NCBI RefSeq assembly: GCF_020911885.1
Contig: NZ_CP087132.1
Span: 1,922,001-1,986,000, forward strand
Length of the DNA stretch: 64,000 nt
Origin: Flavobacterium acetivorans
Lineage (GTDB): Bacteria > Bacteroidota > Bacteroidia > Flavobacteriales > Flavobacteriaceae
Reading direction: 5' to 3'
The translations under genes were made by a program, and so were the position numbers. The first letter of the stretch is position 1, and the number at the start of each line of letters is the position of its first letter. Under the pieces are notes generated by a model. That model made no database searches. It saw only the letters and a list, made by a program, of their open reading frames with translations, and had not been told where the DNA came from. Shown piece after piece: positions 36,015 to 43,779 of this stretch.

Positions 36015-37433
36015 ATGTCAAAATTACCAGATCAAGCATTTAGAGATACCATTGGTACAATTGATGGTGAAGGAAAAAGGAAATTTATTTTTCCTAAAAA
36101 ACCTTCGGGGAAATTTTATGAATACAGAAAGTGGGTTAGTTATTTTCTGTTGATTGTTTTAATTGCCAATCCTTTTATAAAAATTAACGGCAATCAATTC
36201 ATGATGTTTAACATTTTGGAGCGTCGTTTTAATATTTTTGGTTTTCCATTCTGGCCGCAGGATTTCTATATTTTTGTTCTTTTTATGATTGTGGGTGTGG
36301 TTTTTGTCATCCTTTTTACGGTGATTTTTGGTAGAATATTTTGCGGTTGGATCTGCCCCCAAACGATCTTTCTAGAAATGGTTTTTCGCCGAATTGAGTA
36401 CTGGATTGAAGGTGACAGAGGAGCACAAATTCGATTATCAAAACAAGAATGGAATGCCGAAAAAATTAGAAAAAAAGGTATTAAGTGGACTATTTTCTTA
36501 TTGATTTCTTTTGGAATAGCTAATGTTTTTTTGGCTTATCTTATCGGTAGCGATACTTTGATAGAAATGATAGAAGAAGGTCCTGCAAGCCATTGGAGTA
36601 CATTGATTGCCTTGTCAATCTTTACAGGTGTTTTCTATTTTGTTTTTGTGTGGTTTAGAGAACAAGTTTGCATTATTGCCTGTCCTTATGGCAGATTACA
36701 AGGTGTACTCTTAGATAATAAATCCATAAATGTAGCCTACGATTTTGTTCGTGGCGAAAAAGAAGCTGGTCGAGCCAAATTCAATAAACAAGAAGACAGG
36801 GCTACAACTGGAAAAGGAGATTGTATTGATTGCAAACAATGCGTCAATGTTTGTCCAACGGGTATAGATATTCGAAACGGAACTCAGTTGGAGTGTGTGA
36901 ACTGTACCGCTTGTATTGACGAATGCGATGTGATAATGGAAAGTGTAGGATTGCCTAAAGGCCTTATACGCTATGCTTCGGAAGATGAAATTGAGAAAAA
37001 AGCAGCATTTAAATTCACACCAAGAATGAAGGGTTATACCGCAATCTTGGCCATCTTAGTGGGGGTTTTGATAGGATTGTTGTTTTTGCGAACAGATGTT
37101 GAAGCAACTATCTTAAGATTACCTGGGCAGCTTTTTCAACATAAAGGGGATAATATTAGCAATGTTTTTACCTATAAAATTATTAATAAGACCAATAATG
37201 ATTTCAAAGAGATTCATTTCAAATTGACAGAATTGAAAGGAACATTAAAGGTGGTAGGAAGTCAGACGCTTAGCGTACCAAAACAAGGGATGAAAAGTGG
37301 CACTTTGTTTATTGAAATTCCGCAGTATTTATTAGAAAGTGATAAAACAAAGTTGAGAATTGAGGTTTATAATGGTGATGAGAAAATTGAAACCAGTACC
37401 ACCACTTTTTTAAGTCCACGAAGTTTTGACTAA
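36015..37433 (+). CDS. ccoG: cbb3 oxidase accessory protein CcoG (FixG/RdxA)
   Basis: The 472-residue protein has five to six membrane helices, with FCGWICPQT at residues 109-117 in the second part. A ferredoxin-like domain carries two Cys clusters: Cys270, 273, 276, 280 and Cys294, 297, 300, 304. The C-terminus has a periplasmic immunoglobulin-like domain (residues 360-472) after a final helix. CcoG has been linked to copper reduction for cbb3 assembly. It is between ccoP and ccoH on the same strand. Confidence 0.93.
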   Translation: MSKLPDQAFRDTIGTIDGEGKRKFIFPKKPSGKFYEYRKWVSYFLLIVLIANPFIKINGNQFMMFNILERRFNIFGFPFWPQDFYIFVLFMIVGVVFVILFTVIFGRIFCGWICPQTIFLEMVFRRIEYWIEGDRGAQIRLSKQEWNAEKIRKKGIKWTIFLLISFGIANVFLAYLIGSDTLIEMIEEGPASHWSTLIALSIFTGVFYFVFVWFREQVCIIACPYGRLQGVLLDNKSINVAYDFVRGEKEAGRAKFNKQEDRATTGKGDCIDCKQCVNVCPTGIDIRNGTQLECVNCTACIDECDVIMESVGLPKGLIRYASEDEIEKKAAFKFTPRMKGYTAILAILVGVLIGLLFLRTDVEATILRLPGQLFQHKGDNISNVFTYKIINKTNNDFKEIHFKLTELKGTLKVVGSQTLSVPKQGMKSGTLFIEIPQYLLESDKTKLRIEVYNGDEKIETSTTTFLSPRSFD

Positions 37434-37571
37434 AAAAAGATTTTGAAGAACTTTCTTCAAACTTTAAACTAAAATTATGAAATCGCCACTAACGTCATGT
37501 TTGCGAAAGCAAACATCAATAAATAAAGAGTCGAGACCATATATGACCACTAACAAATAAATTTCACATAT
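37434..37571. other. ccoG-ccoH spacer with two hairpins and no convincing gene
   Basis: The spacer holds a small stem GAAGAA/TTCTTC (37445-37458) and an 8-bp perfect stem with a GAAA tetraloop (37497-37516, ATGTTTGC and GCAAACAT). An open frame at 37477-37560 (27 residues) contains the hairpin and is most likely a by-product of it. The structure resembles a REP-like intergenic palindrome. Confidence 0.5.
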
Positions 37572-38021
37572 ATGAAAATCAATTGGGGAAAAGGAATTGC
37601 CATTGCTATAGCGTTGTTCATGGGTTTTATTTTATATTTTGTCATTAAAGTGCAATCAGATTCAAAATACGATAATGATTTGGTTGTCGAAGAATATTAC
37701 AAACACGATGCTCGTTTTGATGAAGAAATGATACGCGCACAAAATGCGCAAGATTTAGTTGAAAAACCCACTATAACTAACGCTGAAAACGGAGTTACTA
37801 TCGTGTTTCCAGCTGTTTTTGTACCTAGTAAAATTAAAGGAAAAGTGTCCCTTTATAGACCGTCTAATAAAAAATTTGATTTCGAAATCCCAATTTCGAT
37901 TTCTAATCCATCTTTGCTCATACCTAAATCAAATTTGGTAGGCGGTCAATGGGACCTTAATATGGAATGGGAATATGAAGGGAAACAATACCTGACTAAG
38001 AAAACAATTTATATTAAATAG
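37572..38021 (+). CDS. ccoH: FixH/CcoH family protein
   Basis: The 149-residue protein has one N-terminal membrane helix (AIAIALFMGFILYFVIKV) and a periplasmic beta-rich domain with DLVVEEYYKHDARFDEEMIR, the FixH signature, and a C-terminus of beta strands (QWDLNMEWEYEGKQYLTKK). FixH/CcoH is needed for stable cbb3 assembly and may interact with the CcoI transporter. It follows ccoG and precedes the SafE-like gene. Confidence 0.9.
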   Translation: MKINWGKGIAIAIALFMGFILYFVIKVQSDSKYDNDLVVEEYYKHDARFDEEMIRAQNAQDLVEKPTITNAENGVTIVFPAVFVPSKIKGKVSLYRPSNKKFDFEIPISISNPSLLIPKSNLVGGQWDLNMEWEYEGKQYLTKKTIYIK

Positions 38022-38112
38022 GCATAAAATTAAGAGAGAATAGAGAAAGAGTTCAAACTGAAAATTGATTTTTAATCATGTTCGCTCTAAAATAGGTATT
38101 CTAAAATCCAAA

Positions 38113-38820
38113 ATGGTCATGCTTTATACCGCTTTTATATTCGGCTTAATCAGTAGTTTTCATTGTATTGGAATGTGTGGTCCAATAGCCATGATGTTAC
38201 CAGTAGACAGGACTAATCCTGCCAAGAAAGTAAGTCAGATTCTTACTTATCATCTGGGAAGATTAACCGCTTATGGCTCTATTGGACTCATTTTTGGATT
38301 AGTAGGTAAAGGCTTTTTCATGGCTGGAATGCAGCAAAAATTGTCAATTTTTATTGGTGTAGCCATGATTTTAATTGTTTTAATTCCTGAGAAGATCTTT
38401 GCAAGATATAATTTTTCAAAACCCGTTTTTAAGCTTATCGCTAAAATTAAACAAAGTTTAGGGAGCCAGTTTAAGAACAAGAGTTATAAATCATTGTTCA
38501 TTATAGGCTTACTCAACGGTTATTTGCCTTGTGGTATGGTTTACGTTGCTTTATTTGGAGCTATAGCGATGCAAAGTGTCGGTTTTGGTGTGTTGTATAT
38601 GATTCTTTTTGGATTAGGAACAATACCTATGATGAGTAGTATAGTTTATTTGAATTCTTTCATAACCCTTACAACCCGTAATAAAATTCAAAAGGCAATT
38701 CCTTATGTTGCTGTGATTATTGGAGTTTTATTCATTTTAAGAGGCTTAGGATTGGGGATTCCTTATATTTCTCCATCCAATATGAGTTTGTTTGTTCAGC
38801 AAACTCCTGATTGTCATTAG
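38113..38820 (+). CDS. sulfite exporter TauE/SafE-like family membrane protein in the cbb3 locus
   Basis: The product has about 235 residues starting at the ATG at 38113 (an in-frame TTG at 38065 is weaker). It has six to seven helices, with FHCIGMCGPIAMMLP near residue 16 and a second block (NGYLPCGMVYVALFGAIAMQS), the conserved cysteines of the DsbD_2/SafE group. Proteins of this type sit in Bacteroidota cbb3 loci directly after ccoH. They may handle copper or thiols during oxidase assembly, but the role has not been shown as far as I know. The gene is 91 bp after ccoH. Confidence 0.8.
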   Translation: MVMLYTAFIFGLISSFHCIGMCGPIAMMLPVDRTNPAKKVSQILTYHLGRLTAYGSIGLIFGLVGKGFFMAGMQQKLSIFIGVAMILIVLIPEKIFARYNFSKPVFKLIAKIKQSLGSQFKNKSYKSLFIIGLLNGYLPCGMVYVALFGAIAMQSVGFGVLYMILFGLGTIPMMSSIVYLNSFITLTTRNKIQKAIPYVAVIIGVLFILRGLGLGIPYISPSNMSLFVQQTPDCH

Positions 38821-38858
38821 ATTAATTTTTCTTATATTTAACTTAAATTTTAAGAGCG

Positions 38859-39092
38859 ATGGAAAGACACGATTTATTGCACGAATTTCCTGAATATCAG
38901 GAGAAAATTCATCAACTGAAAGTTAGTAATCCTCATTTTAGAGAATTATTTGATGAATATCATGAATTAGAACATAAAATTCATCGAATAAATGATGGCG
39001 AAGAAGTTGTTATTGATGAATATGCCCATGAATTAAAAGCCAGATTTCTTTTTATGAAAGATGAATTAGTGGCGATGTTGGAGAAAGATTAG
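38859..39092 (+). CDS. YdcH family (DUF465) small protein
   Basis: This 77-residue, strongly charged, helical protein contains the DUF465/YdcH pattern: LHEFPEYQEKIHQLKVSNPHF, FDEYHELEHKIHRI and LKARFLFMKDELVAML. It has no signal peptide or membrane helix, and the family has no established role. It is the last gene of the + strand run, before a strong bidirectional terminator. Confidence 0.85.
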   Translation: MERHDLLHEFPEYQEKIHQLKVSNPHFRELFDEYHELEHKIHRINDGEEVVIDEYAHELKARFLFMKDELVAMLEKD

Positions 39093-39168
39093 TGAGATTT
39101 TTTATGAGATTTGCTCTCTTTGAGCTTAAAAGTTTATGAATAGTTTTAGTATTTTTTTTATTTTAGAT

Positions 39169-39208
39169 AAAACAGCAAAGCACACTTAATAGTGTGCTTT
39201 GCTGTTTT
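39169..39208. terminator. bidirectional rho-independent terminator between the YdcH gene and hemN
   Basis: An 18-bp perfect stem (left arm 39169-39186, right arm 39191-39208) with a TAAT loop and T tracts on both sides. It separates the + strand cbb3 run from the convergent hemN gene. Confidence 0.9.
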
Positions 39209-39226
39209 AAAAGTTCTATATCAGTT

Positions 39227-40594
39227 TTAAATTGTCATAGAGAATAATTTAGTTGCGGGAGCTTTTCTTTTTAAAAGTAAATCAAAAGCCATACAGATAT
39301 TGCGCACATAAGGTTTTCCAGCTTCTGTAACTCTAATTTTATCTTTTTCGATAATAAGGAGTTTATCATTTTCCATTTCTTTCAATTGAGTTAAAATTTC
39401 CGGAATTTCTTCAAAATAGATAGATTCGTCTTTCCAGGAAGTTTCAAATTGACACATTAGATTGAGAATGTGTTTGCGGATAATGAGGTCTTCAGTAGTC
39501 AATAAATGCCCTCTAAATATGGGAAGTTTATTAGCTTCTAGCAATTGGTAATAGTCTTCTATTTTTTTTACATTTTGGGCAAAACTATACCAGCTGTCGC
39601 TTATGGAAGATACACCTAAACCAATCATCAGTTGTGTTTTTGAAGAACTATAACCCATAAAGTTGCGATGTAGTTCTCCATTTTTAAAGGATTCATACAG
39701 GCTGTCTGTCTTTAGGGCAAAGTGATCCATCCCAATTTCATGATAATCATTTTTGAATAATAGTTTCTTCCCTATTTCGTATAACATTCGCTTTTTCTCG
39801 TCTTTTGGAATGTCTTTATCCTTAAAACCGCGCTGTCCGTTCCCTTTGATCCAAGGAACGTGTGCATAGCTGTAAAACGCCAGTCGATCCGGTTGTAATG
39901 ATTTAGTTTTTTCAATGGTGTCTACCACATCTTCTACTTCCTGAAATGGCAATCCAAAAATAATGTCGTGACCAATTGAAGTGTAGCCAATTTCTCTAGC
40001 CCAAAAAGTAACTTTGGCAACATTATGAAAGGGTTGTTCTCTATGAATGGCTTTTTGAACTTTTTCAGAATAGTCTTGCACGCCAAAGCTCACTCTTCTA
40101 AAACCTAAATCATATAGCTTTTGTAAATGCTCTTTAGTAGTATTGTTGGGGTGCCCTTCAAAGCTGAACTCATAGTCATCGGCACGATCTGCCTTAGAAA
40201 AAATACCATTGATCAGATGTTCTAGGTTTTTGGGCGAAAAAAAAGTGGGAGTTCCTCCACCCAGATGGATCTCTTTTATCATGGGTTTTTCGGTCAATAT
40301 CTCGCAATACAACGTCCATTCCTTTAGAACAGCTTCGATATACGGGTTTTCTACCTCGTGGTTCTTTGTAATGCGTTTATTGCACCCACAAAAAGTACAT
40401 AAGCTTTCGCAAAAAGGGAGGTGTATGTAAAGACTGATGCCACCTTCTTTAGAATTGCTTTCTGCAAATGATTTTTTTAAGGTGTCAATCCAGTTCTGAT
40501 ATAAAAAAGCTTCTTCATTCCAGTACGGAACTGTGGGATAACTAGTATATCTTGGACCAGGAACATTGTATTTTTGAATCATTGAATTTTTCAT
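39227..40594 (-). CDS. hemN: oxygen-independent coproporphyrinogen III dehydrogenase
   Basis: The product has 455 residues from the ATG at 40592-40594. This start is preferred to an in-frame ATG at 40685-40687, because the promoter and an FNR-like box lie between them. The radical-SAM cluster motif is FCESLCTFCGC with Cys62, 66, 69 and 71 (CxxxCxxCxC). Other landmarks are IHLGGGTPTFFSP, HPNNTTKEHL and the C-terminal HemN domain. It converts coproporphyrinogen III to protoporphyrinogen IX in the absence of oxygen. Expression under low oxygen is suggested by the promoter. Confidence 0.95.
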   Translation of the reverse strand: MKNSMIQKYNVPGPRYTSYPTVPYWNEEAFLYQNWIDTLKKSFAESNSKEGGISLYIHLPFCESLCTFCGCNKRITKNHEVENPYIEAVLKEWTLYCEILTEKPMIKEIHLGGGTPTFFSPKNLEHLINGIFSKADRADDYEFSFEGHPNNTTKEHLQKLYDLGFRRVSFGVQDYSEKVQKAIHREQPFHNVAKVTFWAREIGYTSIGHDIIFGLPFQEVEDVVDTIEKTKSLQPDRLAFYSYAHVPWIKGNGQRGFKDKDIPKDEKKRMLYEIGKKLLFKNDYHEIGMDHFALKTDSLYESFKNGELHRNFMGYSSSKTQLMIGLGVSSISDSWYSFAQNVKKIEDYYQLLEANKLPIFRGHLLTTEDLIIRKHILNLMCQFETSWKDESIYFEEIPEILTQLKEMENDKLLIIEKDKIRVTEAGKPYVRNICMAFDLLLKRKAPATKLFSMTI

Positions 40595-40615
40595 AGCTAA
40601 GAAATTTTCTATGTT

Positions 40616-40623
40616 CAAAATTA
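40616..40623 (-). promoter_or_regulatory. -7 promoter element TAATTTTG of hemN
   Basis: A perfect TAnnTTTG match on the - strand, its centre exactly 33 bp from the FNR-like palindrome. It ends 21 bp before the hemN ATG, which argues for the short N-terminus. Confidence 0.65.
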
Positions 40624-40645
40624 ATTTGATTTTGGAATAATTAAA

Positions 40646-40659
40646 ATGATAATTATCAT
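40646..40659. promoter_or_regulatory. FNR-like palindrome upstream of hemN
   Basis: ATGATAATTATCAT is a perfect 14-bp palindrome close to the E. coli FNR consensus TTGATN4ATCAA. It is at the same distance from the -7 element as in the ccoS and ccoI promoters. Confidence 0.75.
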
Positions 40660-40672
40660 GCCAATTGGTTTC

Positions 40673-40707
40673 TAAAAAAAACCTCATGCTATTGCTAGGA
40701 TGAGGTT
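40673..40707 (-). terminator. terminator after the DUF349 gene
   Basis: On the - strand an AACCTCAT/ATGAGGTT stem with a 12-nt loop is followed by T7. It lies between the DUF349 stop codon (40731) and the hemN promoter. Confidence 0.8.
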
Positions 40708-40730
40708 AATTCTTTTAGAAAAAAATGGTT

Positions 40731-42743
40731 TTATTCTTGGTTGAGGTTTCTTAGTTGTTTCAGTTTTTCTTTCCAAGTATCTAGGTTTTCTTTATGAATC
40801 GCTATATTCTTGCGAACTTCTAAAACAATTGAATTTTCTTTTTTTGCATTTCTTGTATTTGCAAAAAATTGAATGTTATTTTCTAATTGAAAGATTTCGT
40901 TTTGAACTTCATCAATTTTACGCATGATAAAAATCTTTTCGCTTTCCAGTTTTCGAGTATCATTGCTTTCTGATAAGTTGTCCATTCTATTGGCAAAACG
41001 AATCATGTCCGAATCTTTTTTACTCAAACTTAATTTGTCAAAAAGGGCGTCTAAGATTTTATTAAACTTACCTTCGATATGTCTCCTTGGGAAAGGAACT
41101 TTTCCAAAAGTTTTCCAGTTTTCAATATGCAATTTTATGGCATCCAAATCAGTTTTGTGGTCACCAGTCAGTTGAAATTCCCTTAGAGTTTCCAGATAAG
41201 CTTTCTTTTTGTCAAAAGCTTGCATCTCTTCACTGTTTTCATCATGCTTTTGCTCTTTTAATTTATCAAAATAATGATTACAGGCTTCTTTAAATTCTTT
41301 CCAAATTTTATCAGAATATTTTCTTGGAACATGCCCTATTTTTTTCCACTCCTCTTGAATTTGTTTCATGATTGGTGTAGTTGCCTCAAAATCATCACTG
41401 TCTTTTAATTCTTGTGCTTTGGCAACGAGTGCATTCTTTTTGTTTAAATTTTCGTTTTGGTCTTTTTTGATGTCTTTGTAAAACGAATTTTTAAAAGAAT
41501 TAAAGTTTCTGACTGCCGTTTTAAAGCCGGCCCAAGTTTCTTCATTCACTTCCGAAGGTACTTTTCCTGTTGAGAAAAAAGCAGTTCTTAAAGCTTCTAC
41601 TTTTTCAATCTGCACCAGCCATTGTGAGTGTGAATTGACTCTAATGGTTGCCAAAACTTCAATTTCAGCGATTATTTGTTTTTTCTTTTCTAAATTTTCA
41701 AGTTCGCTACCTCTAAGCTTTTCAAATAAAACTTCACGTTTATCGTGCATTTTTTTTGTCAAATCACTAAATTGATTCCATATTTCATCACGATGTTCTC
41801 TAGAAACGGGACCAATGTCTTCCTTCCAAATTCTATGTAAATCTTGTAATTCTCTGAAGGCTTTGTTAACATCAACTTCATGAAGCAATTCTTCTACACG
41901 GCTAACAATTTTTTGTTTTTGTTCTAAATTGTGTTTGAAATCTAAATCTCTTGCTTCTCGGTCAAGATGCAAATAATCGTAGAAATTCTCCACATGAAAA
42001 TGATAATTATTCCATACGTGATTGTATTTGTCTTTAGGTATCGGTCCCGCATTTTTCCATCGCTCCCTTAATTCATTAAAATGTTTTAAGGTATCCTTGA
42101 TGTTTTCTTGCGGATTGATCAATTCTTTCAATTCCTCAACGATGGCCAATCTGTTTTCTAAATTGGATTTTAAGTTGGTCTGGAGACTCTTAAAATGATT
42201 GTTTTTGTTGTCTCTGTAAAGAGAGTAATATTGGTCAAATTTTACTTTTAGAGGAAAATGATATTGAAATTCCTCTGTAGAATCAGGGTTTTCAGTGTGA
42301 AATTCTTCTTTTTTCTCTTCAATAAAGTGATTGTATTTTGCTAAAAAGGCTTTTTTTAATTCTTCAATATGATCTTTTACAGACATTACCTTTTCAGTAG
42401 AAACTAATTTTTTCAGTTCATCTACTAATATTTCCATAGACAAGGTCTCGTAGTCTTGCATTGGAATTTCATGACGGTCTTTTAAAGTCTCGTCTTCACT
42501 TTCTTCTGCGTTAGTATCAGCTATAGCATCAAGTGCTGTTTGCTTGTCTGAAGGTGTTGTTTTCTCATTATTTGCCACTTCATCCGGAGGCGAAACATTG
42601 TTATCCTCAGCAGCTACAGTGTCATTTTGCTCTGCAAATGCGGCTGTTTCCAATGTTTCAGTATTGGACTGATTTGATTCATTTGAATCTTGGGCTAAAT
42701 TTCCATCTGCTTTTAGCAGGTTATCATTCTTTTCTTCTAACAT
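40731..42743 (-). CDS. DUF349 repeat protein
   Basis: The product has 670 residues from the ATG at 42741-42743; an upstream in-frame start at 42800 is weaker. The N-terminal 90 residues are an acidic low-complexity leader. The rest contains about five DUF349 units with recurrent W-K/P-x-x-Y/F and Lys/Glu-rich helical pieces, for example RWKNAGPIPKDKYNHVW, IWKEDIGPVSREHRDEIW, EWKKIGHVPRKYSDKIWKEF and NWKTFGKVPFPRRHIEG. DUF349 proteins are cytoplasmic helical-bundle proteins with no agreed function. It is convergent with none and ends with its own terminator. Confidence 0.85.
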   Translation of the reverse strand: MLEEKNDNLLKADGNLAQDSNESNQSNTETLETAAFAEQNDTVAAEDNNVSPPDEVANNEKTTPSDKQTALDAIADTNAEESEDETLKDRHEIPMQDYETLSMEILVDELKKLVSTEKVMSVKDHIEELKKAFLAKYNHFIEEKKEEFHTENPDSTEEFQYHFPLKVKFDQYYSLYRDNKNNHFKSLQTNLKSNLENRLAIVEELKELINPQENIKDTLKHFNELRERWKNAGPIPKDKYNHVWNNYHFHVENFYDYLHLDREARDLDFKHNLEQKQKIVSRVEELLHEVDVNKAFRELQDLHRIWKEDIGPVSREHRDEIWNQFSDLTKKMHDKREVLFEKLRGSELENLEKKKQIIAEIEVLATIRVNSHSQWLVQIEKVEALRTAFFSTGKVPSEVNEETWAGFKTAVRNFNSFKNSFYKDIKKDQNENLNKKNALVAKAQELKDSDDFEATTPIMKQIQEEWKKIGHVPRKYSDKIWKEFKEACNHYFDKLKEQKHDENSEEMQAFDKKKAYLETLREFQLTGDHKTDLDAIKLHIENWKTFGKVPFPRRHIEGKFNKILDALFDKLSLSKKDSDMIRFANRMDNLSESNDTRKLESEKIFIMRKIDEVQNEIFQLENNIQFFANTRNAKKENSIVLEVRKNIAIHKENLDTWKEKLKQLRNLNQE

Positions 42744-43199
42744 TTTTTCAATGTTTAAGGTTTTTACTAAAATCGAATGCGAAAGATAGTAAAGGCGCAT
42801 TGAAATTCAAAATAAATCCTTTATTTATAGTTGTATTATGTTAATTTTTTTTTCATTTCGAAGCAATTTCTTGCTATTAGGTTTGATTGCTTTGCTATTC
42901 GAAAAGGAAAATAAAAATAAGATTTTACTGTATTTAAGATTTAGTTTAGTTCTATATAATTGGTTTTTAAAAGTTGTAAGAGTCTTTTGTTTGAGTTTTG
43001 TTTTTTGAACAAATAAAGGTTTTTATGTTACATTTTATTGTTTTTATTGGGTTTGTATTGAAACAGAATGTTTAATTTCTTAATATTTTTATAAGAGAGA
43101 AGGGGATTTTAGTTCAAAGCTCTATTTTTGTCCAGAAGCCCATTTTTGGGGATATTAGAGGTTATTAATCGAGTTTTTTTTAGAATATAATTTTAGATT
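42744..43199. other. AT-rich divergent spacer without recognised genes
   Basis: This 456-bp stretch separates the divergent DUF349 and FdtA-like genes. A possible -7 element for the DUF349 gene (TATCTTTC, one mismatch) lies at 42780-42787 on the - strand. I see no gene, tRNA or convincing hairpin in the rest, only AT-rich DNA with T-runs. Confidence 0.5.
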
Positions 43200-43634
43200 A
43201 TGAGTGAAATAGAAGTGATTAAAGGGGAGATTTTTAATGATCATCGCGGTCAGATTTCCTCCTTGAACAGTTTTAAATTTGGAGAAGTGGAGCGTTATTA
43301 TTTTATTCATCATCCAGATCCAAAGGTTATAAGAGGTTGGCATGCACATCAATTTGAAAAAAAATGGTTTCAATGTGTCAAAGGATCATTTACGATTGCT
43401 TTTGTTAAAATTGATGATTGGGATGCGCCTTCAAAAGATTTAAAGGCTGAAATTTTTGAAATTTCAGAAGAAACAAGTGAAGTTATTTGTTTGCCTATGG
43501 GATATGCTAATTGTATAAAAGCACACGATAAAGACAGCGTTTTGATGGTTTTTTCAGGTAAAAGAATTCCGGAAGCTTATGAGGATTCTTGGCGCTATGA
43601 TGCCAATAATTGGGTTGATTGGTCCCAAATATAG
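43200..43634 (+). CDS. FdtA/RmlC-like cupin sugar isomerase or epimerase
   Basis: The 144-residue protein is a single cupin domain with HHPDPKVIRGWHAHQFEKKWFQCVKGSFTIA, LPMGYANCIKAHDKDSVLMVFSG and IPEAYEDSWRYDANNW. This pattern fits the FdtA/QdtA/WxcM-like dTDP-sugar ketoisomerase family and related RmlC proteins. These rearrange 4-keto sugars before an aminotransferase acts. The gene is isolated here and about 33 kb from the DegT-NeuD pair, so a shared pathway is possible but only speculative. The reaction cannot be fixed from sequence alone. Confidence 0.75.
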   Translation: MSEIEVIKGEIFNDHRGQISSLNSFKFGEVERYYFIHHPDPKVIRGWHAHQFEKKWFQCVKGSFTIAFVKIDDWDAPSKDLKAEIFEISEETSEVICLPMGYANCIKAHDKDSVLMVFSGKRIPEAYEDSWRYDANNWVDWSQI

Positions 43635-43678
43635 TTTAAAAGGATGCGCTTTTAGTGCGTTAGCTTTAGTTCTAAAAG

Positions 43679-43740
43679 ATTTTCACCGCAGATTCGCAAA
43701 TTTTAAAAAGATTTTTAATTTGCGAATCTGCGGTGAAAAT
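43679..43740. repeat. solo palindrome of the GxxExxY-associated repeat family
   Basis: Two 24-bp perfect inverted arms (43679-43702 and 43717-43740) start with ATTTTCACCGCAGATTCGCA and are separated by 14 bp that can themselves pair (AAAAA/TTTTT). The core ACCGCARATTCRCAAATT is the same as that of the 8051-8073 arm. No gene lies between the arms. The element is in the spacer between the FdtA-like and aroE genes, where it may also end transcription from either side. Confidence 0.75.
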
Positions 43741-43779
43741 TTATTATCCAAAGCTGTAAGGCTTTCCGTTTTATGTGAT

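Noticed and set aside
37477..37560. A 27-codon open frame between ccoG and ccoH
   Set aside because: It spans the GAAA-loop hairpin, has no membrane or conserved motif, and most likely exists only because of the palindrome.
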